DNA of 64,000 bases from Carnegiea gigantea (Eukaryota; Streptophyta; Magnoliopsida; Caryophyllales; Cactaceae). Each line of letters starts with the position of its first letter. Position 1 is the stretch's first letter. The position numbers and the translations under genes are program-made. Below, piece after piece: positions 1-10,339 of this stretch. The notes beneath the pieces are model-generated. The model worked only from the letters and a program-made list of their open reading frames with translations. It had not been told where the DNA came from and did not search any database. The stretch spans positions 464,501 to 528,500 of the forward strand of contig JAKOGI010000008.1 in assembly GCA_029747015.1 (NCBI GenBank). Reading direction: 5' to 3'.

Positions 1-182
1 TTCATTTTCGAGAGAGGAAAATTTTTCCTGGGTGAGAACTGAGATTATATCTCACTCTTTTTTGAATTCCTAATTTGCGAGCTTGGTTACTATGCAGCAG
101 CTCACACCAGAGTTCAGCTTGTAATTGACCGTTAACCTTAGCCTCCTACAAGTCTTGTACTCAGTAGTTTGTGCATTGTCAG

Positions 183-299
183 GTTTTACAACAGGAGACA
201 GAGGCCATAGCAAGACTTGGCAATGTGTTGAAGAGAGACATTCGGGACATGGAGATTATAATGTCTGAAGATACTGAAATGACCGAAGATGGTAGTTGA
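183..299 (+). CDS. Last exon of an unidentified plus-strand gene (partial)
   Basis: An acceptor, ...gtgcattgtcag, is followed by an open phase-0 exon of 38 codons that ends in TGA at 297-299. The peptide starts VLQQETEAIARLG and has a charged, helix-prone middle (KRDIRDMEIIM) and an acidic tail ending MTEDGS. This looks like the C-terminus of a coiled-coil or regulatory protein, but I do not recognise the family. Earlier exons must lie before position 1 or within the first 180 bases, where I found no clear exon. The following 300-700 probably holds its 3' UTR. The open frame, strong acceptor and charged composition support a real exon, but no homology does. Confidence 0.5.
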   Translation, partial: VLQQETEAIARLGNVLKRDIRDMEIIMSEDTEMTEDGS

Positions 300-2206
300 A
301 AGAGCGAGCCTGACTTGAGATTGATAGCTGTTCTGACACACACCACAATTTTTCGGTCCTGATGTAATCTCTGTAACTTGGATGCAAAGGAGGTAATCTG
401 TGGCCAACTGAAGTATAGGCATAATAGTGTGTTGAAATGGTTCCCTCCCAAGAAAGCAACTCCCAGAAACAAAGGATTCAAGGTAGAGGAAACAACCGAT
501 TACATTTATGTACCTATTTCCAAATGCATCATCTACTTCTAAATTGCAGTTTTTGCTGCTTGTATTGGTCTGATGACTTTGATATCTCAATTTCATACAA
601 TGTGGCTGCGACTTTTTCTCTCTCAGTCGCTTTCTCACTTCCCTCGTTGTTGAATTTGACAATCGAAATGAGTCGACTATAAGCGTAATCGACGTAAATA
701 TTTTTCTTTTTTATGTTCATAATCTTTTTTTTGGTATGAATCTAATATTCTCTAATTTATTAACTATTTTTTCTGTCAAAAATATCTTCCCTTCGTTGGG
801 ACCTTTTATTCTATTTTATTTAAAAATATAATAGCAATAAAGAAAAATAAAAACCTCAACCAATGATATCTTAGCAATAGGTAAGATTAAGGTCCTAAGC
901 GTATATATTAGGTTCCATGTTTGATTCTTTTTTTTCTCTATTGTATTGTACTTGTGTTACGTTACCTTTGTGGCTTCTATGGGTAAAAAAATAATAAAAA
1001 CTTTAAGTAGAAAAACAATTCAGCCAACTTGTCCGCCAGGAAAAAAAATTACAAAGAAAGAAAGACCCAAATAGTACTGTAATTACGGTACATCTCTGTA
1101 ATTATACGCGTAATGGTGGAGGTTAATTTAAATGATGCTGCTCCTTCCGGTTGAGAGAAGACAGTAAGACTTAAAGAACATGTCTATAATATTAATTCCC
1201 AACATAGACCATTGCAATCTCATTTGATTTTAAAAAAAAAAAAAAAGCAGTACCATATTTCTGGCTCGTCACTTTAAGATTAGTACTACATTATAAAATA
1301 GATAAGGGGCGAAAAACAAATGGATGATAAAAAAATGTCTCATTAGAGATCAGTCCTGTTACCACAATTTATAAAACATAATACCGCTACTTAATTCCAA
1401 ATTTCTGTTCTTAAAATTTAAAATTTCATAACAGTGAAATGCAATAGTGTTTCGGTATAGAGTTTTTGAGGCAACAAAGAGCGGGTTTATGAGATGGAGA
1501 ATGACTTGGACCATCCTTCCTTCCTGCACAACTCCTTGATGTAGATCCGATGAACGCCTCTCTAAAGCTCAAGTCAATTTTCAGAATAGGAAAGCAGAAA
1601 GGTAGCTAAGAAAAGGAAGAGCAAAGATCTCCCCCCTCAAGGAAAGATCCGATCTTTTCACCGAAAAGGAAAACTCTGACGCATATTGACAAACGGGCCA
1701 TAAAATTAAAACAGCTGGATAGGTGAGTATTTACAGGAGACAATAACCAAGCGGTAAAAGGATAATGTCGAAGTTTTTCAGGCTTGGACTAAAGATTAAG
1801 TGGCTCGGTTCTTCGTCTTTCTGCGGCCCATAGAAGTTTGGGCCTCCTACCTCCGTACTACGTGCCGAGCAGGTCCGCTTATCGATGGCCCAACGGTGCG
1901 GCCCACATGGGTGTACCGAAATCAAATGGAAATCAATGCTAGCAAATAGACACTATAATTCAGTTTAGCTAAACTCAATGCTGCAACACCACCGCAGAAA
2001 AACAATCCCATCGTAATGTTCACAACTTCATACAGCAAAACTAGCTGCCAAATTCAATTGTAAACAATAAAAAACATCCTATAACTTCTGATAAAACCAA
2101 AATCCTTATTGCGCTAAAACTACTCCAAAATTCTCCTTATTGCACTAAAAAGATCCCACCAGGTTCTCTTCCGTGAAAAAACCAACCACAAAAATTTCAC
2201 TAATAA
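300..2206. other. Intergenic DNA with probable 3' UTR and a weak SINE-like trace
   Basis: No supported gene lies here. The first 300-400 bases probably hold the 3' UTR of the exon at 183-299. Around 865-935 the stretch atcttagcaataggtaagat, followed by aggttcca, resembles a worn tRNA-like box A/box B pair. A similar and better one lies at 20420-20480. The rest is AT-rich unique-looking DNA. Confidence 0.4.
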
Positions 2207-2554
2207 TTATGCAAGAGAAATGTGGAGTTGTTGTTCACTCGAATCATAGGTAAGGAGCAATTTCGAACCTTCAGAAAGACCTCTATGCTCTGCGTAATGA
2301 TACCAAACCCCCATACCCAACCTGCATTCTCTGCGGCTCACCACTAACAGCATTGAGGCTTGGAACTCGGTCTGGATATCCCGAACCCACAACGAGATTG
2401 ATTGTTGATTGTTGAACTGGTTCTTCAGGTTCTGAGGCAGATATGGGTAAATTTTGGAAGTAAATTCATCCTCACCAAATTTCAAACGGCATTGTGGTTT
2501 GTCTTTTTTTACCCTGCCTGCTTTCTTGTCCAATGTTACCCTTATTACACTCAT
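2207..2554 (-). CDS. Small single-exon protein, weakly B3-domain-like
   Basis: A 115-codon ORF opens with a true ATG (2552-2554) and has no intron. The N-terminus is basic (KKAGRVKKDK). The C-terminal half carries W, F and G spacing (GMGVWYHYAEHRGLSEGSK, then LLLTYD) that recalls the end of a plant B3 DNA-binding domain, where a W..F...GL..GD pattern precedes a final strand. That resemblance is by eye only, and a full B3 domain of about 100 residues does not fit comfortably, so this may be a truncated paralogue. A good TATA box lies 65 bp upstream, which favours a transcribed gene over a chance ORF. It could also be lineage-specific or a pseudogene. Function not assigned. Confidence 0.45.
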   Translation of the reverse strand: MSVIRVTLDKKAGRVKKDKPQCRLKFGEDEFTSKIYPYLPQNLKNQFNNQQSISLWVRDIQTEFQASMLLVVSRRECRLGMGVWYHYAEHRGLSEGSKLLLTYDSSEQQLHISLA

Positions 2555-2618
2555 GATGATGATTGGGTTTGGGTCACAATAATTAGGTTGGGTTGGATGT
2601 ATGCTGCTACTTGCTCAG

Positions 2619-2627
2619 TATTTATAT
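2619..2627 (-). promoter_or_regulatory. TATA box upstream of the 115-aa ORF
   Basis: Read on the minus strand this is ATATAAATA, within CTCATATAAATACTGAG. It sits 65 bp before the ATG, which would put the transcription start near 2590 and leave a short 5' UTR of roughly 35-40 nt. Confidence 0.5.
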
Positions 2628-2910
2628 GAGATGGTGTGGAGATTTGTAAGGAAAGTGTGTAATGAGATTTTTAAACGTTTGCAATGTTAGGAAAGTGTGA
2701 GATTTTAGCATGATTTACTGCACATTTTGGTTACATAATTTAATTACAAAATGTCGTCGGATATCTTTTGTAAGCTAGTTGAAAGATATTCATTACCCGA
2801 AAAAATGGTCCTGTAAAAATATAATCCCTTTATTCTTTTATTCTTTTAACTATTTTGTACAAGTAAAATATATTCCTTTAACTTTTCTCATTATATTTCT
2901 ATTAAGAAGA

Positions 2911-2923
2911 AGTAGTAGTAGTA

Positions 2924-2955
<32 letters not shown>
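2911..2955. repeat. Compound microsatellite (AGT)n(AAT)n
   Basis: About five AGT/GTA units run directly into about ten AAT units. The switch from AGT to AAT is a single base change in the repeat unit. Confidence 0.95.
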
Positions 2956-2957
<2 letters not shown>

Positions 2958-3018
2958 CTATGGCGAGAGTTTGGCAAAAATATATAACCTAAAATTTAAT
3001 AGCAGTTTCATTGTGACA

Positions 3019-3058
3019 CCCCCCCCCCCCCCCCCCAAAAAAGAAAAAGAAAAAAAAA
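3019..3058. repeat. C18 tract joined to an A-rich tract
   Basis: Eighteen consecutive C (3019-3036) are followed by A-runs broken by single G. This is one of many C(n)A(n) junctions in the window (see findings). Confidence 0.95.
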
Positions 3059-3071
3059 GATGAGCTTTTAA

Positions 3072-3502
3072 AGCCGTGTTTGGTAACAACGTTGTGAGTA
3101 GCGTTCATCATTTTGACCAAATCGATATACTAACAAGTCAATTTTTTAGTATTTAGTAACCTAGTAATTGACTAGCATTTCCAGTACCGTTTACCTTTTC
3201 AAGCTGTGTTTTTGAAAAGTTAATAATATTGGTGTTTGACATTAAAAAATAGCATTTCATATTTTTGAGCAAAAAAATACCTTGTGAAAATTTTATCTTT
3301 GAAAACTATCTATATGTTGTGACGTCAATTTATACAAATTAGCTAACCCAACAACTAAATTTATTGAGCACATTTGCTTCAAATGCACATCTAAACACCT
3401 ATCCGCTGATAGCTAAATTAGAACCGATATCCACTGCTAAATAATTATTCGCTAACTAAATATTTGTCCGCTACTTAAACAACTAATTTTAAAAACAAGG
3501 CC
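3072..3502. mobile_element. MITE-like element, copy 1 of a local family
   Basis: The left end begins gccgtgtttggtaac and the right end, read in reverse, begins ggccttgtttttaaaat. These are imperfect terminal inverted repeats. The body matches the element at 20672-21095 in reverse orientation: both contain a stretch of the type gagtagcrtt, then acca/gatcaa, a tactaa run and tcaatttttagt. There is no transposase coding. The target duplication is not clear, so the superfamily (probably hAT-type) is inferred from the GTTTGGTA-type ends. Confidence 0.6.
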
Positions 3503-4097
3503 TTAACATAAGAAATCTGAGTTTTAATGACACACATCCATTTCTGTATGCCTTTCATTATTGTTTTATTTTATTGTTTTGGGTGCGGATGACTACGCTC
3601 AACGCGACTCTATTGTACTGGTACGTTAAGATTAAGATTGATGCAGCATAAACTTTTTTATCATAGTTAATCAGGCATAAACTTGGTTTTTATCATGATA
3701 GATCTCAAGTCTTTAATCATGGGGAATCATTTGCCTAGAGAAATTCATAGTTTCTATGAAAGTATGAAATCAGTAATTTGATTAAGTATTTTTTTTAAAC
3801 AAGGGTAAACAAGAAACAACAAAAAGCTTAAACACCTCTTCTTGTACGAGTGCGTCTAACTACATCATAAGCAAAAATGGAACGAAGCACCGGTTAGAAA
3901 CATAAAACAGACGAAAAGGAATTAGTATAGGAAAGCTCCAATTTGAAGAGCCAATCTGTCGTCATATTTGCTTCTCTAAACACCTGATTTGCAGTGATTT
4001 GTATGCTCATATCCTTCCATATGAGAATATCCCAAATGATACTGTGGATCTGCAAGGAGTCTAAACTTCCCCTTGCAATGTCATTCTTGCACTGTTG
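3503..4097. other. Intergenic, no gene seen
   Basis: AT-rich DNA without a supported ORF. The segment 3800-4090 has a more balanced composition and may be a fragment of an old retroelement, but I could not identify it. Confidence 0.3.
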
Positions 4098-4713
4098 TAA
4101 CTACATTCACTAGAGAGTAGTAGCATTCAATTTGTTCATCCACTGGTCTCTAATGTTCCTATATATCAAAAAATTGAAGTTGGGTTAATTTGTTATTCTC
4201 TTTGTGCACAATGTCTTTCCTGAGGCTTTTGCCTAGCTCTGAGAGTTGTATAGTGGTGTAGCTCAAGATTTGACTTCTATCATGATTTCACGGATATGAA
4301 GAGTTGAAATGAGTTGAGCCAACTTTTTAGACTTGTGTGCTAGCTTAGCAAGAGAGTCGAGCTCAACTCAAGAAGGCACGAGTCTACTGATAAGAGACTA
4401 TACCCCTCATTGACAACTTCTATTTCAATTTACTGCTATATTACAACTAGAAGTAAATTGAGCTGAGCTTGCTAAGCTAGCTCACAAGTCTAAAAATTTG
4501 GCTCAACTCATTTCAACTCTTCATATTCATGAATCATGATGGAAGTCAAATCTTGAAATACACCACTATGCATGCAACTCTCAGCATTAGGAAAGACATT
4601 GTGCACCAAGAAAATAACAAATTAACAAAACTTCAATTTTTTGATATATAGGAATATTATAGACCAGTGGATGAACAAATTGAACACCTACAACTCTCTA
4701 GTGAATGTAGTTA
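4098..4713. repeat. 616-bp long inverted repeat (hairpin)
   Basis: The arms run from taactacattcactagagag inward and from ctctctagtgaatgtagtta outward. Each arm is roughly 270 nt, with a loop of about 80-100 nt centred near 4405. Matching landmarks on the two arms include the cattcaatttgttcatccac block, atatatcaaaaaattgaag, cacaatgtctttcct, gagagttg and tcatatccgtg-type blocks. The arms differ by point changes and small indels, so the structure is not recent. No ORF lies inside. It could be a foldback/MITE element or the source of a long double-stranded RNA. No target duplication was found at the edges. Confidence 0.85.
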
Positions 4714-4970
4714 AATCAATACAAGAAACAAATCTAATGATCAGTAGCAATTGCACTGGGGTTCCCCGATTCAAAAAATGGGATCTTTGGTGATCACACA
4801 AGAACAGTAGTACAAAATCCTCCACAGCCATGGTATTTGCAGACACCAGCATTCTGAATCAGAAAGAAGCTGGATAACAAATAAAAATTGCACCAGAAAT
4901 GAACTCTGTTTCTCTTAGAAAAAAATTATCGACACACCCATCATGAAGCATCCTGCAGCCACCCATGGAC

Positions 4971-7620
4971 TCAACCTTTCACCTGATCCATAAAAACAGG
5001 CCATCAGCATTATGCTTCATCACTCCCTCTCCCCAAAACGGTTTCTTTAAAGCACATCAATAGGGAACCCTTTCAATCCGTAGAACAAGATTAATTTTAA
5101 TAAAGAGACCTCTGCTTTTGCATCTTTCCACAATGTGTTAAAATTACAAGTTGCCACAAATGTGGACAGCTCTCCTAGGAGTCAATGCCAAGCCCAAACT
5201 AGACTTTGCAACCTTCCCCCCCCCCCCCCGGGGGGGGGGGTCATGTAAACTAATCATTGTTGCACATGATAATGAACACCCCAGCCTCAGGGTTAAAGGA
5301 GGGCTGAACTGCTGAAGCTATGTTAAGGTCACCACATTGGCACACCTGATTTAGAGTTGTATCTGTCAGGCTGTCGCCACTGTTAACTGAGAACAATCTA
5401 CCTTACTCATGTAATACTGGAAAAGAATACACCAAGATTTCCAGAGATGACACTATCATTAACAACTAAATCATCCTGAATCAGTTATTAATAAATTATA
5501 TTGAGCTTACCAATTCTTGCAGCCTTCCAAAAGAATCCTCGGAACCTGACATAAGACAGCAAACTATATGAGGAGCAAACATCATACCACATCAACAATA
5601 ACAAACTACAAGTGGAGATGATAATATTCAAACATACTTTTTTTCCCCCTTTTTTGGGGAGGGGGCAGGAAAGGTAGAATCACAATGACCCTCATAACTC
5701 AAGTCTCAAACAGTAATTTGAATCTACTGCCAACTGTATGACAACAGGAGCTACAAGCAAGGCATGTACCGACTAGTGACTCTCCTTTTCCTCTATTTTT
5801 TTTTTTTGGGGGGGAGGGGGGATGGGGCGAGACTCCCTTGTTTCATATACTATTTCCTGCAGAAAGGATGGCGTAACCCCTGCCCTCTCATAATGATCCC
5901 CCACATCACGACAAAGTACTCATCACCTCCCATCAAGTGACCCTTAACCACCTTGGCATTACCGTATATCATAGTACCAAGAGATCTGAACCCTAAGGCA
6001 TCAAGATCTTGCTCCTTTGCCCTTCCTCAGTCCCCAACATTCCCCAAGTGGAAAGTCTATAATCGTAATGCTTTAAGTCATGAACATAGGAGGCCCTGGG
6101 CAAATTTGGTGGATTCCAAACCATTATCCAAATGACCCTTCCCAACTAAGATCTAGGTCCTTGAGGCTGGGCAATGGGTCTCAAATAGCGTTTGGGCATC
6201 CCATAAACAGTGAACAATTACAGATCCACCAAGGGGCAAAGAAAATTAGAGTCCATTGACACAATGTAAAAGTTGTAACAATTCAGACTTCTTTGTGAAG
6301 GCCAAATTCCCAGAGAATGTCGAAGTTTCAGAATGTAGCTATCACATTGCACATGATTGGTTCAATAATACAACAATACAATAATTCCAATCATATTCAC
6401 GAATCACAACAGACCATAACAAGCTTTCCAACAGCCGGGGGCCTAAGCCGAGGCAAGACAACCGTGCTATCTGATACAAACATCTCCAAGGCTTTAGATT
6501 TTGCTCCCTTTGGCCCTCCCCCAGCCCCAAGAAGACTCGCGGTGAAATATACAAATACGGCCACAAGAAGGACTCATCATGCTCAGCTCAACCTAAGGGT
6601 ACAAGCCATAACTACAGGGATCCGAGAAAAGGTGGATGACATTGAACCATCTTGACACATAAGTAGTCATCATATAAGTTACATTTCTTACAACCAAACC
6701 AAAACCTGTTGTCTTGCCACTGTAATCACTCTTCGCTATTCATAAAGGTTAAATTTTTGAAGTTTCTAACTAGTAACAAACGTTTTACTAGCCTTGAGGT
6801 CTCCTATCTTTTACGCTTACAAATCCACTATTTATACATTGTATAACTACAAGGGAATTTCACAGAAGTTAGAGCCGAACAATCAGCAGCTTGTAACATC
6901 AAATGTATTTGTAACATTTAGGGCCCTCACATTTGAACAAAACAGCAAGCTGCTCAGTGCAAAACTTAAGAATCATAATAGCAAACAAAGAACCAGCATC
7001 CATATGTACTACTCAAATGACAAGGGATAAATCAAAGAGATAAATAAGGATACCCAGTTCTCTGTTCAAGGATGGCAGGGAAATGCATCTTGACATAAGT
7101 GCAGGTACATATGGCTAACAGCACCACCGTCAAAAATGAATGAAAATTGAACAATGCCGACTGCAATTTTTCACAAATTTTTCAATCAAAAACTTACCAA
7201 TCAAAGAGGGCAGAAAATTCGCACATTCACAAAACAAACACCCCCCCCAAAAAAAAAATGGAAGCTGAAATTTTGCATTTACCATGATTTTGTTCCTCCT
7301 TTTCGTCTCTGAATCTCGTTCTAGACCTTTCAAGGAAAAAATGGAGAATAAACAGCAAGATACAAAGATTGCTTAAAGCAGTAGCTAGTTGGAACCCTAA
7401 TCAACAACCCGAAATTCAAATAAAAATGCATTTCATTCAAAGTGATTATTTATGCAGGATGTAAATGAGTGAAAGAAACAGAAAGATAGAGAGAGGGCTT
7501 ACCGGAGACGAGGTCAGAGGAGAGAGCAATATGATCGGCGACGAGCAAAACGGTCAAAAACGATTGGATCTCCTGTCACCCTTCAAGGCTAGCGACCTTT
7601 CCTTTCTCTCCGTCGCTCTG
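4971..7620 (-). other. Putative multi-exon transcription unit with short coding capacity
   Basis: Several good splice signals align on the minus strand. A 5' exon before the donor at 7502 (CTCCG|GTAAGC) is followed by an exon at 7326-7283 that ends exactly in ATG|GTAAAT. Then come exons 7114-7054 and 5545-5511 (35 nt, ATGTCAG| to TTG|GTAAGC), and a last exon from 4982. Reading from that ATG gives a 36-residue peptide beginning MPYVPALMSRC and ending LQELVKG. Starting instead at an ATG inside the third exon, another frame passes through the same junctions. It gives a 45-residue peptide with a hydrophobic C-terminus (SPWVAAGCFMMGVSIIFF, stop at 4915). I recognise neither. It may be a microprotein gene or a spliced non-coding RNA. 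The exon at 7054-7114 has a weak donor. Confidence 0.3.
5216..5240. repeat. C14G11 homopolymer palindrome
   Basis: Fourteen C are followed directly by eleven G, giving a perfect GC hairpin core with no loop spacer. It falls within the intron nearest the 3' end of the putative unit at 4.97-7.62 kb. Nearby tracts at 5641-5670 and 5801-5826 are T(n)G(n) runs. Confidence 0.9.
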
Positions 7621-7703
7621 TGTTTTTTTTTTTTTTTTTTGTTTTTAACTTCAACATTTAAAAAACCATTTTATTTCTGGTTTTTTAATTAGAGCAAAAT
7701 TGA
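7621..7703. other. Short spacer with T19-20 tract
   Basis: A long T run (about 7622-7640) separates the putative unit's first exon from the candidate transposon. No gene is present. Confidence 0.4.
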
Positions 7704-8793
7704 GGCCTTATTCTTTTCTGCAATTGGAAGAATTTAATTTACAGCAGACAGTTCTTTATAGTTTCTTACATCTCTTAACATCTTCTTACAGCTCCTTCAA
7801 CCTCTTTATATCTTCTTACATCTTCTAAATCTCTCTCTTTTTTTTCAATAACATTCAACTTATCATTTATTTTTTTCTCATATTCATAGAAATATGTATA
7901 TATTTTTTTATATACTATCAATGTGGAAAATCTTATAGCTTTTTTATGAATATAATATTTGTATAAACATAAAAATATAATTTAACGATGTAAATTAACA
8001 TTTGAGCTTCGACGTGAAGCATATATGTCATTATAGAGAAAATAAGTCAATATGTTTTAAAATTATAATATAAAGATTGTATTTATGTTTGAATTTCGAC
8101 ATAAATAATGCATGAAAATAGTCAAACTGTAAGTGATGAAAGAATTTCAACTATTTCATCCATAAACTTATCCATGACAACTTGATTGCTATCATTGTAC
8201 AATTGAACATTAGGTTGAATTTAAATTCCAAAATGTTTAATTCACAATTTTTAGGGTTCTATTCAATTTTGTTGAGAAAAATTATTTTTTTAAGTTTACT
8301 TATAGGGAGGTGAAACTAATGTTAATACCAAAAGTCACTTCAAGTGTGGAACATAGTTGGTTCTACATATTTGTCAGCTTGAATTTATCTTATTGATATT
8401 TAATTGACTTGTTCAAAAATTTATTTTCATTAGTTATGTTATTTCAATATTATTTTTATTATCCAAAATGATAATTTTAGAAAAATAAATTTTTTTCTGT
8501 AGTGTTAAAATATAATTTGTTTAGTGATGTTATAAAATCTATTTTATAAATACCAGTGATACATGTAATTTATTTTCATAAAATAATTTTCTTTCATAAT
8601 TGATACGTTAAAGACCAACAATTATACATATATATTACTAAAAATTATACTATACAACATTTTAATAATTCAACAATTCGTTACATCTATCCCTACAACT
8701 TTTTACAGCTCCTTACATTTTCTTAGAGCTCCTTACAGTTCCTTACATTTCCTTACAAATTACGGTTGCATCTTATCACAAAAAAGAACAGGC
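7704..8793. mobile_element. Candidate non-autonomous DNA transposon, about 1.1 kb
   Basis: The ends are imperfect inverted repeats: ggccttattcttttctg on the left, and gcctgttcttttttgtg when the right end is read in reverse. Both ends carry many subterminal copies of motifs such as cttaca and ctcctta (7750-7840 and 8686-8756). Unusually, these lie in the same orientation on the two sides. The middle is very AT-rich and has no ORF. The flanks share only ttga, so an 8-bp target duplication is not established. Confidence 0.4.
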
Positions 8794-10339
8794 TTTGAGT
8801 CATCATCTTCTTGTGGAATCCATACCACACTATTTTCAATGTACATCATTTACAAAACACTTAGAGTTGTATTATTATACCTGTAAGATATTTATTTGCA
8901 TTATACGAGTGTTTGTGGATGTTAGACTACTTATATTTTGATCTCATTAGCTCCTCAAATCATACGAAAGGAAGAATTATACTGAAAAATGAAGATATTA
9001 TTGTTGTAAGATGTTTATTTGCAAAATTCTATAACTGGACCTCTTTTGGAGGAGGAGGGTGCGGAAGAGAGGCTTATGCCCTGAAATAATTAAGTTTTAT
9101 TACATAATAATCATAAAGGCCAAGCTGTCCGTACATTGATATTTGCTCATGCATCTATCGTTTGATTTTTTTTCCTATAGTAATGTGACATAATTACTTC
9201 TCAATCCTCCAATGTTATGTGTTCTTCGCATCGCCGAACTATTGACTCATGCTTCTTATTGGTTGTCATTGGACTTTTCATATCTACTGTGACCGACGAG
9301 TCCATTTACCCCTATAGCTTAACAATATTCAGGTTTCTAGCAATTTTGAGATCGAGGAGAACAACTCTCAATTTAACTTTGATGCATAGATTATAGATAC
9401 CATAATTTCCGTGAAGCCATGAATTCATTCCTCTTTGTACCCTCTCCCCCTCCTGTCAGGCCACGATTTCCTTTGACTACCCTGTCGGTACTCAATGAAA
9501 CCTGCCATGGTGGTAGTAATTGTCAAGATAACAACTCATCCGCCCTCACAACTTCATTGCCCTCCCTCCAAACTTCGTCAACAAGGCCTTAAGGATTTCT
9601 TCAAATTCAGCATAGTGAAAACTTATCTTGTCTTGAGGGTCTATGTGAGCCTGTCAAAGCATCTCACATTCTGTCACTTCCATAAGCCACCTCAGTATAA
9701 ATTTATGCAATATTTAAAGTGATTACTCACATACGAACTAATATATAAATATTTATATATTTTTATCCTTAAAAATATCCCGTACAAAAGCATGGCCACA
9801 AACTATTAAAAACCATAATATATAAATTCTTAGTAATCAAAAGCTGTCCAAGCTAATCTGTATAACGCACTATCACAATCCCACAATTGACAATACATAT
9901 GTTCAACTTCATAGTGCAAGATCCATAACAAAGAATGTTTATTGACAGCACAATATATTGGAGTAAAATTAACTTAGATTACAAATGGGACATCATAAAT
10001 TGAACATCAATAACCCCCCCTCCCCCCGCGGGGGCAAAAAAATAGAAAAATAAAAACAGAAAGTCTAGTATATTTTGTTTGGCTTCAGCAAGAAGGGAAC
10101 CTACTGCCCAGCTCTGCATTGACGGGCAGACACATCCAAAGTCCAAACCAAATCAATCCTATGTATCTAATGCAAATGCCAAGACCATGTAGCAAATAGC
10201 CTAAACAAACTTGGACCTCCAAAATTTATCCATCAATTCATGGAATGCTCATTTTCTTGAATAGCTTGCTAGTTGCTTGGTGAATTTAGCCTTGCCAAGA
10301 GAACCAAAAGGACTAATGCTCCTACCACTCATTAGTCAA
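8794..10339. other. Intergenic DNA and probable 3' UTR of the receptor kinase
   Basis: No gene is supported. On the minus strand the receptor kinase stop at 10340 is followed by several hundred bases of UTR-like sequence. A canonical AATAAA on that strand near 9940 could end the transcript. The stretch 9420-9720 is less AT-rich and has interrupted reading frames, so it may be an old retroelement fragment. Confidence 0.35.

Noticed and set aside
2911..2955. A regular short repeat that could be mistaken for a CRISPR-like array
   Set aside because: It is a simple trinucleotide microsatellite, and the window is plant nuclear DNA.
6317..6655. A 112-codon plus-strand ORF within the putative minus-strand unit
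   Set aside because: No conserved motif and no splice context; it probably arose by chance in intronic DNA.
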